From Chionis minor (lineage: Eukaryota; Chordata; Aves; Charadriiformes; Chionididae), in the NCBI GenBank assembly GCA_013398295.1, contig VZSF01006828.1:753253-817252 (forward strand): a stretch of DNA of 64,000 bases, in the 5' to 3' direction. The notes under the pieces were generated by a model that was not told where the DNA came from, did no database searches, and saw only the letters and a program-made list of their open reading frames with translations. This document shows, in pieces, positions 38,105 to 49,206 of the stretch (positions are counted from its first letter, which is position 1; each line of letters opens with the position of its first letter). The position numbers were made by a program, and so were the translations under genes.

Positions 38105-38415
38105 GCGATTTCGGCGCAACCATGAATTAAGTGCAGGAAGAGGCAAAGCGAGCGCGGCGAGATTTTGGAAAAGAGTGCCAGACTGGGAATATGGTGATGG
38201 ATCCAACAGACTGGAGGTGGGGTGAGCCCTCAGCCCCCCCCGGCACCCGGCGGGGGAGCGCGGAGCCGCGGCTCCGGCATAAGGAGACGTTCGGCCCCAT
38301 CCAGTGGCAGCTCAGCGGATTGCAGGGAAGTGCGGCGAATTCCCTTGTACCCGAGGATTAAATATTGAGGTGTTTCATTTCCCTAACGCCCTGCCGCAAT
38401 CGGACTTACCAACGT
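38105..38415. promoter_or_regulatory. CpG cluster beside duplication copy 2
   Basis: Roughly 27 CpGs occur in 310 bp, including a 16-bp perfect palindrome CGGAGCCGCGGCTCCG at 38261-38276. The flanks are CpG-poor, so the density is local and abrupt. It may be a small CpG island or a promoter of a non-coding transcript. No TATA box or exon could be assigned. Confidence 0.33.
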
Positions 38416-38576
38416 CATGCTCTTTTGCAAATAAAAAGGGTGCTGGCGTTTTTAGCGGCACTGATCTAAACAGTTAGGCTTGCTAAAGGGGAAGCTTAGA
38501 AACGATCACTTTCTTTGCAACAATAAGTTCAGTTAATTCAAGACATACTGATTTATTTTTTTTCCCCCAAGTACCA

Positions 38577-38755
38577 GTTCAGTCAAGGAGATTATAGGTT
38601 AGAGCATATGTAATGAAATATTGGCTTTTTATTGAATATGCGTGAGATAGACTTGGCCACCAGCTCGGCGGTACGTCCAAGAGCCATTGTACATTTTCTG
38701 CAGCCTGTTCATCTCCATCTGCAGAAAACAAAGGAGCAAAAGAAATAGCTGTTTG
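38577..38755 (+). repeat. Direct duplication, copy 2
   Basis: This is the diverged second copy of the 37113-37285 segment. Conserved cores include GGCTTTTTATTGAATATG, GACTTGGCCACC, CCATTGTAC, TTTTCTGCAGCCTGTTCATC and GCAGAAAACAAAGGA. The region around GACTTGGCCACC is followed by a less conserved 12-bp stretch. Beyond about 38755 the two copies lose similarity. Confidence 0.85.
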
Positions 38756-41700
38756 TCACTGGAAGTGTTGTTGGGTTTGTAAGGTTCTAGTACAATATAT
38801 GTGCAATTATTCAGTGCAATGCTTAGAAATGTGGCTGAGATAACAGTATGTGTCTGTGCATCACGCGTAAGAGTGTACAGCTAATTATGTGCTGCGTAAG
38901 TGGGTTACAGACAATATAGTTTTGGTGAAAGGCAACGAGGTTTGTTTTAGCTCCAGCCAAGGCTGCAAACCACCCCATTCCCTGACCATTACACCAAAAC
39001 AACACAGGCAGGGGCACAAGTGCAACCTTGCAAATACAGTTTCCCACTATTGGAAGCTTAGTGCAAAATGAATTTTGGATTATTAAATGCATTGCCCTTC
39101 CCATGAACTACAGGCTTAGAAACTGCAAGTGTGTATTTCAGCACTTGAACGTTGTCACAGCAGTAAATGGGTATGAAATGATGCTGTTACTGCCATTGAA
39201 GTGTTGTCCAGGGTTACAAATCCTAGGGCTTGTAATGAATCAACAAATAGTCGAGACGCTTGATGTCCTGATTTCTAATGCTGCCTACGCAGGTAGGGAA
39301 GAGTACAGAACAGGACTCACTGTTAACAAGTCCCTGCATGCTCAGCTCCATTTCAAGAGTTCTTTCAGGAATTCAATTTCTCAAGAAATCTTCATAGAAC
39401 AGGAAGTCATGAGAAAGTCTGTGAGACTCTCGTACAGCAGAAAAGTTTCCAGCGGCCCTTGCTGTGGCTCATGAACCGTGTTCCCTCCTCCACGTGCTCA
39501 TCTGGCAGCAATGAAATGGTTCCTTGGCATTGCTAGAAGAGGCCTGTCCAGCTGGGAAAGCAGCTCCATCTCCAGCTAGAGTTCCACAGTTTAAACTCAA
39601 CCAACCTGGACCATCTGCCATCAGCAGACTTGAAGTCTTCCCATCATTTAGGTACTTTCCTTCTCAAATACCTGTGAAGAGCTTTGAAAGAAATTCTGTG
39701 ATTGAATCTCTTAATTATCTTCTCTCCTCCTCACCTTCTGTTATGTTCATGTAAGGAAATATCAATCTAAAACTTACTTGTTCTGTGCAAATGAATGCAG
39801 ACACTTAAAGAAAAGATCGGCTGATTTGAGTCTACCTCAGCAAGAAGTATCCCACGAGATACTGCATATATCCCACCTGCACCTCTGCTCCTGAAAACCA
39901 AAACCCCAAATTTTGATGACTATCAATCATGACAGTCTTGCTGCTTTTGGATTCAGAGCACAACTTTTCTGATGGATCACACACATGGAAAGCCACCACG
40001 CCAGCCACCCAGCTAGAAGGACTCTTCCCATTGCCTTGTCTCCAGCAGCGTGTGCTGACCAGCTCGGAGATTTAACAGAGGGCAGAGAGAGCAGGCCTGA
40101 AAGTGATGCAGGCTCCAGCAACGTCCATTGAAATACAATATAATTCCAATAATCTGCTAAAAGGTCACTGAATAGTGAGTAACATCAGCCGATAGCAAGA
40201 TGATAGCGTTACTGGCACGCAGCCTACACGTTCTCACAGATAACTTGCTAAGTGAGGCCATTTTCCCTGAAAGACAAAGCTCAGGCTAGAAACACAGCCC
40301 TCTCACTGAGAGCTGGGACTTTCGATTTAATTTCATGTTAGAGGATTTCTAACACCCCCAAGGCACCCAGCTGGATCCTGGAAAGAGAAAACGAGCGGAT
40401 GCGGACGCCTAACCGCTGCGCCAGTAAGTTACCACGTGTCTGAAATAGCAGCCAAAAAACAATAGCATGGCTGGGGAAATCGCTCGTCTGGAGGGAGGAA
40501 GCAGGGCCCTTGTTTCTGGGTGCTCAGAGGGTGCTGTGGCTGGGAGCCCCCCCCTCAGCACTGCCACAACGCCTGCCCACAGCCGGCAGCTCTGCCAAGT
40601 GCCCCTGGCTGCTCCCGCACCAGATCGGGGGTCTAAGCAAGATGGACGGTCATGATGTACCCACCCAGTCAGGGGGTCTCCAGGTGACCCGAGCTGTGCT
40701 GCACTGTCCTTGTCGCTGGAGAGCCCGTCGCTGGCACCGGCACCGCCTGAGCACCAGATAGGGTCACTTGCAGCACCCGGGGTGATGCATCCTCCAGCGC
40801 AGGGGAAAGCGGTTGCTCTCCGGCCCAGCCGCAGCTGCCTGGTGCGTGTGTAAGGCATCCGGGGTCAAATTCTCAGCCAGCGTCAAGGACCTTAATTCCT
40901 GAGGTCAGTTTTTCAACAAGGACCCAGTTCAGTCTGAGAAAACAGCTGAGTTTTGTGTTGAGGCAGGAGAAAATATGCAACTGCTGCTCTGCTCTAACAA
41001 ACTCGCTGTTCTTTACATTCCCAAGGATCTCAGACAAAACCTCTGATCTACTGTAATAAATAGAGCATGAAAATCAGGTTTGGGCTTCAATTTTATCCAT
41101 GACGTTAACTCTGCCTTCCTTCTTTTCTCCTGCAGGGTGAAGTCCTAATGAAAAAAGAAAAAGTCACTGCTAATAATCTGGGTATTATTTTTCCTTTCCT
41201 TTCTTTCAAACCAAAGCAAGGTGGATTTCAGGAAGAACGGATTTACGGTTCAGAGCTCCCCTGTGAGCCCTCACTGCGCTGCTGGCCAAGTCACCGCAAC
41301 GTTGGCATCTCCTGACTGCGGGATGTTCCTGGTCCTCAGCACCAGATCCTTGTCTGCCTAACTCCCAACTTCTCACCTCCTCCTGCAGAGAAATGGCTTG
41401 ATAAAAAAGTAAAATAAATAAAAGGTCCATAGATCAACTTCTTTCCCACCAAAAAGTACCATTTTCTCAAAATGCATGGGAACTACCCAGTTCTGCTGGA
41501 TTTTACAAGGTTTCTGGGGCCTGGGACAGCGCTGACATTAGAGGTCGCAGGTTTGCATCACTCACCTAGGATGCAGGACACATCTCCTGCCCTTTTCCCA
41601 TTCTCACCAGGCAAAGCTTTTTGTACTCTTTTATACCCAGGCTGGTATCCACCCCAGGCATCCAGGGAAGGAGGCAGTTTGCCAGAGAGCCCCTGGCTTT

Positions 41701-44700
41701 GGGAAGTGCTGGGAGCATCCCTGAACGTACTCAGCCGCTCAGAAGCAAAGGTGGGATAAAGTCATGGTCAGGCTTGTCCAAAGCTGTAAAAAGCCTGATG
41801 GGCTCGTCTCGCTGCGTGTTTTGCTGTACTCGCTCATCAAAAGCAGAGCACGGCACAGAAGCGTCTCGCTCTTGAAAGGGACTGGCAGCAAGCGTGGGTG
41901 GAAACGCAGTCATGGCTCCGATCAGGTTATCAATCATCCCTTCGCGACGTGGCCGGTGGTGCCACTCAAGTCGCCGCTTGACTGAGTGTCCCGCGGTTGC
42001 CAGAAAACCACATGGCCCAAGCAGCTGCTGAGCAGTCAGCCAAGCAAATGCCGGGAACGGCGAGCGGGGAAGCAAACCCTTCAGCCGCTTTTCCTGATGA
42101 AGAGAAGACCTAAATTTAAATTTGAGCATAGGCTTGGTTAATACCCCTGGTTTAATTGACTGGCGGGGTTTCGACCAGGTTGGATGGCTGCCGAATTCAA
42201 CCCCAGTGGGAAGTTGCCCCAAGCTATGCTTAGGCAGAGAAGGATGGTTTCCTGAAGTGCGAAGTGCCGTGGGATGGACTATGCAAATTCAGGCAAGGTC
42301 CCGGCTTTGCAAAGTGATATGTGGTAGAGATCAGTGTCATCTTCTAATTCAGGAGGTGCAAATTAATGGCGTTATTTAAACAATACTGCACGGGGGTGAA
42401 TTAATAGCGCCTGGATAGTAAAACACTCCCCCTGGCTCAGCAGAAGTCCCTTTGATGCTCATCTAAAGAAGGAAAGATTACTTCCCAGAAATTTATAAGC
42501 AAGAATTCTTTTGCATCACAAAAGCCTCCTATTGCTCCAATAACATTTTCCAGAAGATTATTTTGGAACAACTTGCAGGATCAAGGCCTCTGTGTGACTG
42601 CACGGTCCATTTGCTAGCTACAGTCCTATTACTTCTCCTTTCAGCCCTGGTTTCTGTGGGAAACCTTGCCTGTTGCTAATGCTGATGCTGACCTCCTGAA
42701 AAGCTTTGAGATCCGGCGATGGCAAACAGTGTACAAGAGCAAGATGTTATTGCAATTAGCCGGAGTCATTAAGCACATCCTAGCAGGTAATGAGTCCATG
42801 AAATATGTCTGTACAATAATTCAGCAGCTTAAGAGTTGTTGAGGAAGAGACTGCATTTTCTAACCACCTTCGGTTTTAAAGAAGGGAATGAGGCCACAGC
42901 TGTTTTTCACAGAGGAGCCACGTGAGGGTGAGGCTGAGAGACACTAAGGCTGTGGGAAAGGACAGACCTAGCCTGGCATCCCACTATCATTTAACCCCCT
43001 TTACATTCAGACCATCCAAGTGACAGCTGTCCTACGGTGAGCTTTTGCCCTAGAGGTAACCTTAAGAGGGTGAAACCAGCCACCCCGTGGAAGCTGGGAA
43101 GTCACCACGGGAGGGTGGCAGAGGACTTAGGTCCCAGACGTGCCCATGCAGCCGTGCCCAGCCACCACAATAAGCTGGGTCTCCATGTGGGCTCCTAAAA
43201 GTCCCAGGACCGAACGGCAAAGTGAAGTGCCCTCAGCTCCTGCTGCCAGCACAAAAATCCCTGCTGGCTTCTTCTGCACGGCACGGTGCTCCTCATGTCA
43301 GCGGCAGGAAACCCTCCTCTCCTTAGCTGTTCTGTCCGGGTTGATCCGAACAGTAAACGTACAGCTTGAGTGTGAATCAACATCATGATTCATCCTTCCT
43401 GCAATGTATCCTCTCACTGTGATTAAACAGCTATTCTGTAAGACATGAACTTCACTTAAGACTACATGGTTTATTTGGGTTTGGGAATACAGATGCGGTC
43501 CTGTTCAAACTGCCGTGCCCGGGAGCCAATGACAGAATATAAAAATAGCTTATGCTGTCAGCATGGCTTTTTCTTATTTGTATTCTGAGTATCATCACTT
43601 TGGCAGGCACAGGAAGCTCTTCTTGTTTGCATTTTATTTTGCCTGCAGAGAATTTACAGTTCAAATGACTTCTCTATGCTTCATCAGACTAATCGGATGA
43701 CAAATTGCTTGAGCTACAGAGAAGAGACCTCAGACAACAGAAAATTGTAATGAAAGAAAAAATTAAATGCCTGCTTTTGGTAGGAGCAAAGATTTTGCTT
43801 CGTACCAATCTCAGTTTTCTTTTTTTCCTTCTGCGTTAGTGCAAAGCTTTGTGAAATGGAAATCAGATTATTTAATCTGATTACAAGGATCTGCAGGCTT
43901 GACATCATCATTTTCTTCAGTGACACAAAGCCTCAGAAACGCCTCCCTTCCTTAACTGAAAGAAACAGCTACGTACTCTGTTTATGCTGCACTTCCTTCT
44001 TCCACTGAAGCCTCATAAGGCATCCAGAGAGAGGTTTATTTTGTCCTCATCTTATTTATTGTTTTTGATGGTTTGCTGCTACCCAGAAAGAACAGTTTAA
44101 CAAATACCCAAAGATTTGTCCCTTTTTCAGAAGGGAACAGGAAGATGGGATGTGTTTTCTCTTCGTCGTGCTGACTGACCTTGCCTGGAGTGACACAGAG
44201 CAAAAGCAATAAATTGCCCTAGTTTTCAATAAGAGCCTTAACACAGACTAAATGTCAGGTTTTGAGCTCCGAACTGTCCTTGAAAATAAGTTGGGTCTTA
44301 AATTTCTATGAAGTATTCTTTTCTGTGCAAGGACGCTCTTCTGGCCTCGCATTCATTTTACAAGCAGAACTGTGGCACCATCTTCTGGATGACTCTTTAG
44401 ACAATAAAAAAATAACCCACCTAAAGAGAAGAGGGTTCTTTATCATCCCTAACAATGAGAGCAGCTTGAATATTCATTGACTGTGCACTCCTGATTACAG
44501 CGAGCTTTAAATCATTTAATTATGCCATCCATTTTGGAAACACTAAGAGCTAGTCAAACTCTTGATTGCTGAATATTGTTGCGAGGGAATACAGATTTTG
44601 CTTCTGAAAGGATATTTCTACCCGCAGAGTGGTAAGAAGTGCCTCATATATTAAATGCAGGGGCAGAACTCTCACTGTTGTGAGGTTATGAGTTCAGGCT

Positions 44701-46742
44701 ATTCTGTAATGAAACAGGGGTGAGTTATTCTGCCTCAGACAGTGGCTCATTTTATTAGAGGGAAAATTGAAGAAAGAGGGGCAACAGGAGCCTTGAAAAG
44801 CAGCTTGGGAATGCCTGCAAATGTAACGCGCAGCCCAAGCTACCTGCTACAGCCTAAACCAGGACCAAGGAATTAGAAAAGTTTTACGGATTTCTTATAA
44901 TCACATCTTTCCTGAATACAGCTTTTAGACCAGTTAAACCCGTAAGACAACCAGCTACCTAAGGGTAGCGGGCAGCTTTTTGGCAGTAGGGAGTTTTAGG
45001 AAGAAGACGCTGATGCACGGCACCTCTGCTGCCCCTCAGCTGCCAGGCTGCCAGTTCTGCGCATCCCCCCAGTGCAAGTGATTTCCAAAAAAGCATTTTT
45101 TTTACTAAGAGACTTATGTTATTTTTAGGTGTTTTATTTGGTCATGACCACTGAAAACTCTGTAACAGGTGAGATTGCCTGTTGGATTCTTATTATGGAC
45201 TGTGGGTCATCCATCAAGTCATTTTTCCTTTACTTCTTGTGAATGATACCCTGACGTCTTTTTTGATTCTTTTTGACTAAACCAAAAACCTCTTTGGATT
45301 GTGTTTTGGCTGGAGATAAGGGACTGAGGGCTGCAGAGGCTTCTTGCCTCTGCTGACTTTTTCTCTGCCATTTACACACTTATAAAGATGAAGTGGGTGG
45401 GCTGCAGCTCCCCTCCTTCTGCCTCCCCCAGGTTCCATATCCTGGAGCCCTCACTGCACCCCCTTGGGATCGCACCGGGTACCATATAAATCTGACCTGA
45501 AAGGCAAACCCAGATACCCCAACCATACCTGGGGCTGACACTTGATAAATTCTCAGATGAGAGCAGCAGGAGGTGGTAGGCAGAGCTCTCTGCCCCGCCT
45601 GCCTCAGGTGAGCATCGATGCTGCTTTTCCCTGCCATGCAAATGTTTCAGGGTATATTCACTTGCACTATCAGCACTTATTCTTAAATTCCGAGTGAAAA
45701 GGCATCAGCCCATCTAAAGGATCCTTTTTTCTCTCTGCTTGAAACCACGGTCTGTGCGCTGGGAAGCACAAACAACATAGGCAGCTCCATCCAAAGGAAG
45801 CTAGAGAGCCTTGACGGTGTGTGCCGTATTGTGCTCTGCCTTTTGATAGCTCTGGTCTGTTATACGTGATCGCTATAATCATGCCATTTATCTTGCATGA
45901 GTGACAACTGGGCTGTTTTTCACAGATCTCTATCATGACATACAGAATCATTCCAAAGGAGCGCCACCACTGGTGTAGCCTGACATTTATGCTGTGCGAC
46001 TGCGCTGCTCAGTCATGTATGGAGACCTGCTGCGGTTCCCAGGACCAGCAGCGTTATTAGCACATCAGATGAGATTTCTCTGGGTCATACTGCTGTCTCC
46101 ATAAGCACAAGAGACAACTTAGGTTGCCTCCTTCAGTGGCAGCTTGAAGATGGAGTATTTTCCTTGAAATAATGCAGAGTATCAGAGACCCAACCCTGCC
46201 CCCAGGAAATTCGTGGGACTTGTGTCACCACCAGCGTTTCTGGGCTTGCTCTCACTCGTTCTTGATGCAGGACGCAGGCACGTAGCCTCTCCTGCAGCAT
46301 GCAATACTCCATCCCTGCTGAAATCAGCAGCTACAACTGCCCAGCTCACACTGGTAAGACCCCAGCCACCCAACACTGACCACACAGTCCTGCTCCTGCT
46401 GCAGAAATCAGCTCCTGGAACCGCTCCACGGTCCCCACAGGTCACGTTGTGCCACTTACCCTGCACCACTGTTAATCCTATCAGCAGCATTTTCTTCACT
46501 CAGATGTCCAGTAATTGAAAGCACTGGGAATTTTGACTTGCATGCTGGGTTATAGAAAAATATTATGGCTAGGCATTAAACTCCCGCTGTGAAATATGAC
46601 ATATACCAGAGGAGAATATCAGATATTCCTGCTCCTTTCCCTTTGAGGTTATACATGGTCAAGGTACAGCAGGGATTGGAGGAGCGTGGGTAAAGTTTGC
46701 CTCTCAGCTGGCACAACAGCTATGAACTTTCAGGGGAAAACC
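38756..46742. other. Unique sequence without recognisable genes
   Basis: No exon, RNA gene or transposon could be supported. Frames of about 150 codons at 39028-39474 (plus), 40409-40858 (minus) and 41731-42222 (minus, 163 codons) have no motif or splice context. The 40480-40860 part is GC-rich. Segments around 42470-42840 and 43680-43930 are AT-rich single-copy DNA. Confidence 0.4.
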
Positions 46743-46915
46743 ATTGCAGAGAGACCTCTGTTCTCCCTGCCTAAAATTAAACTCTAGCTACATCGCAGAG
46801 CACAGACCTCTGCTCCATTTCTCTCTGTTCAAAATTAAACCCAAGCTATGTAATGGAGCACAGATGTCTGCTCCATTTCTCTCTCCCCCAAATTAAAGTC
46901 TACCTGCACAAAATA
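46743..46915 (+). repeat. 58-bp minisatellite, three copies
   Basis: AAATTAA recurs at 46774, 46832 and 46890, exactly 58 bp apart. Each copy also carries CAGAG(C)ACAGA...TCTG(C/T)TC and a CTCTCT/CTCCCT pyrimidine block. Copies 2 and 3 are the closest pair, and copy 1 is more diverged and shorter at its 5' edge. It is non-coding simple tandem DNA. Confidence 0.85.
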
Positions 46916-48910
46916 ACTCTGAAGAGAGCTTTTCGTGCCGCAGCTATAAAATGTACTAGGGAAAGCATGTGCAAAGTGTGATTAGGGCATCTACACAATG
47001 AAAAATGATGTATACTTTAGCCACTTATTATCCCCAGTGTTATTTTGATGTCTTTCTATGATTGCAACCAAAGCAAAAGGGAAGTTACTTTGCATATGAG
47101 CGCTTTGCTCTTCAAAGCCTCCAAAGAATACAGGTCCAGATGCTACACTGTTGATTAGAGTGGGACCAAGAGTGTGCAAATGGCATGCAAATATATTTAC
47201 AGTCTCTAAATCTTGATTATACCTGGCCATGCTTGGGTCACTTTCTCTCTTTTCCTTTTCTCACCAAAATGTGTGTGACAGTGTCTGACTGCACAGATGT
47301 TTAGGAAGAAGAGTTTGGCTGTGCAAATTCAAGGGCTCCTTCATGAGCGAGTGTATTCTGCTCTGTGCCAGGAGTTCTCACTGAAACATCTTTTCTCCCT
47401 CAGCAATGACACAATTACCAATGGCAAATGCAACTGAAGAAAATCAAATATCAAACCTGCTAAATGTCCAGTACATGCTCGGTTTTCTTGGCAAAGCTTT
47501 CAAACAAAGCAGTTTCATTCTCTATTCGTACAGCTCCTAGTACACGACCAAGACTGTAAATTATTCTCCAATATGAGTAATAAAACCCATCTCTGTTTCG
47601 CTTAAACACAGCCAGCTTCGAAACTCATATGCTCATGCAGAGCCAGGCAAGGTTTTCCTTTATTCAGGAAGAAAGGGCGAATGTTCCAGATAGTGGCTTT
47701 AGGCATCCGAGGCTTGTTAGTTCACGTTCTCTGGGAGAGGCAGAGTGATGCTCCTGGAAGGAGCCCGGGACTTCAGGTCCCTGAAGGACCTGAAGGGTCA
47801 CTTCAACAGGAAAAAACAGTTTTGTGTGTGGCTAGACTGTGGACAGCCCCAGAGCTAGGGATGGCAGATGAAATGCAATGATCGTATTTGGCCGAGAGGC
47901 TAAAAGGGACAGCTCTGCAGGCTCCAGCGCTGATAAATCTCATGATTTAACCACAAGCTTTGCAATGCTTAGAGATTTTCCAAGAGTTGTAGAGGCTTGA
48001 GGAAAAATTTCAGGCTTTTGTTTGATGAAACGGAAGGTTTCAGCCTTCAAGATTGTCAAAGACGTTGATCCCTGTGTATCCTAAATTTTCCTGTGAAGAA
48101 TCCTAACTTTATTTTAGCAAAACATATTTTAAGGTGCCAGGCCTGTGGTTATGAACGAGGAAACTGAGCTCCTGAAAAATAAGGTAGACAAACAAGAAAT
48201 GACAGCATGGTCTCCCAGGTCCTCACACTGAAGCCAAAGTAAATGCAAGAGCCCAAAAAACCGGAGAAAGGTGCAGACATTCCTACCCGCACCGTGCAGG
48301 AGCCGGCAGCGGCTGCAGAAAGTGACATCTGGTCTGGGATAATCTGCCTTCCCGTGCAGCGGCTTTATGCGAGGGAAACGCCACTGATCTCGGAGGACTT
48401 GTTCCAGATTTAGCTCTGTGCGGATCAGAATGAAACCGGCGGCAGCTACTCCCGTCTGCTGGCCCTGAAGCACGGAGCAGCCCCAGGCGGGGGCTGCAGG
48501 GTCCTCTGGGCTGGTGCTCCCCGGGGTCGGTGCTCCCCCGGGATGCTCTGGGTACCACGGGAGCGGGGCGGGCGGATGGCTTCAGTGCCTTATGCTGTGT
48601 GGGAACGGGTGCGTCCAGGAAAGGACTTTCTGTTGGTTAAATGAACCATTCCCAGGCAGAAATTTGGCTGGCCCTGACATCTTGACATACATCCCAACCC
48701 TGCAGCAGCAAATTGCGCTGGAAACAGCCTGCGGGAAGGGTGGTGAGTTCAGCGCCTGGCGCTGGTGCTCAACTCGAAACCAGCGGTTTGAAAAACATTC
48801 TCTCTGGAGCTCACAGCACCGATTTAAAGCATTTGAGTGACAGCTTTCTCCCCTTTCGTCAGTAACTGGACACCAGTCTTTTTACTTGCTCTTTGCCATC
48901 CCATCTTTTT
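46916..48910. other. Unique sequence
   Basis: No gene is recognised. A perfect short hairpin lies at 47771-47795 (10-bp arms, 5-nt loop). The 48280-48580 stretch is GC-rich, with overlapping frames on both strands. A minus-strand frame at 46991-47230 is protein-like in composition but unsupported. Confidence 0.4.
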
Positions 48911-49206
48911 TGGGGTCAGTCTCTTCTCCCAAGTAACAAGCGACAGGACAAGAGGAAATGGCCTCAAGTTGTGCCAGGGGAGGTTTACGTTGGATATTAG
49001 GAAAAACTACCGAAAGGGTTATCAGGCATTGGAACAGGCTGCCCAGGGAGGTGGTGGAATCGCCATCCCTGGAGGTATTGAAAAGACGGGTGGACGTGGT
49101 GTTGAGGGACATGGGTTAGGGGTGGTTTTGGCAGTGTAGCTTATGGTTGGACTCGATGATCTTGAAGGTCTCTTCCAACCCAAGTGATTCTATGATTCTA
49201 TGATTC
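48911..49206 (+). mobile_element. CR1 LINE, 5'-truncated 3' end
   Basis: This plus-strand CR1 begins at GGGGTCAGTCTCTTCTCCC. It contains the terminal ORF2 stretch with GACAAGAGGAAATGGCCTCA and GGAACAGGCTGCCCAGGGAG, then the 3'UTR blocks CTCGATGATCTTGAAGGTCT, and ends in GATTCTATGATTCTATGATTC. Relative to its sister copy at 51477 it has a 5-bp deletion after GAAAAACT, which shifts the terminal reading frame. It is dead. It belongs to a different CR1 subfamily from the copy at 5950. Confidence 0.94.

Noticed and set aside
47771..47795. Perfect hairpin with 10-bp arms (CTTCAGGTCC/GGACCTGAAG) and a 5-nt loop
   Set aside because: About one such perfect inverted repeat is expected by chance in 64 kb when loop length is allowed to vary; no RNA family is recognised.
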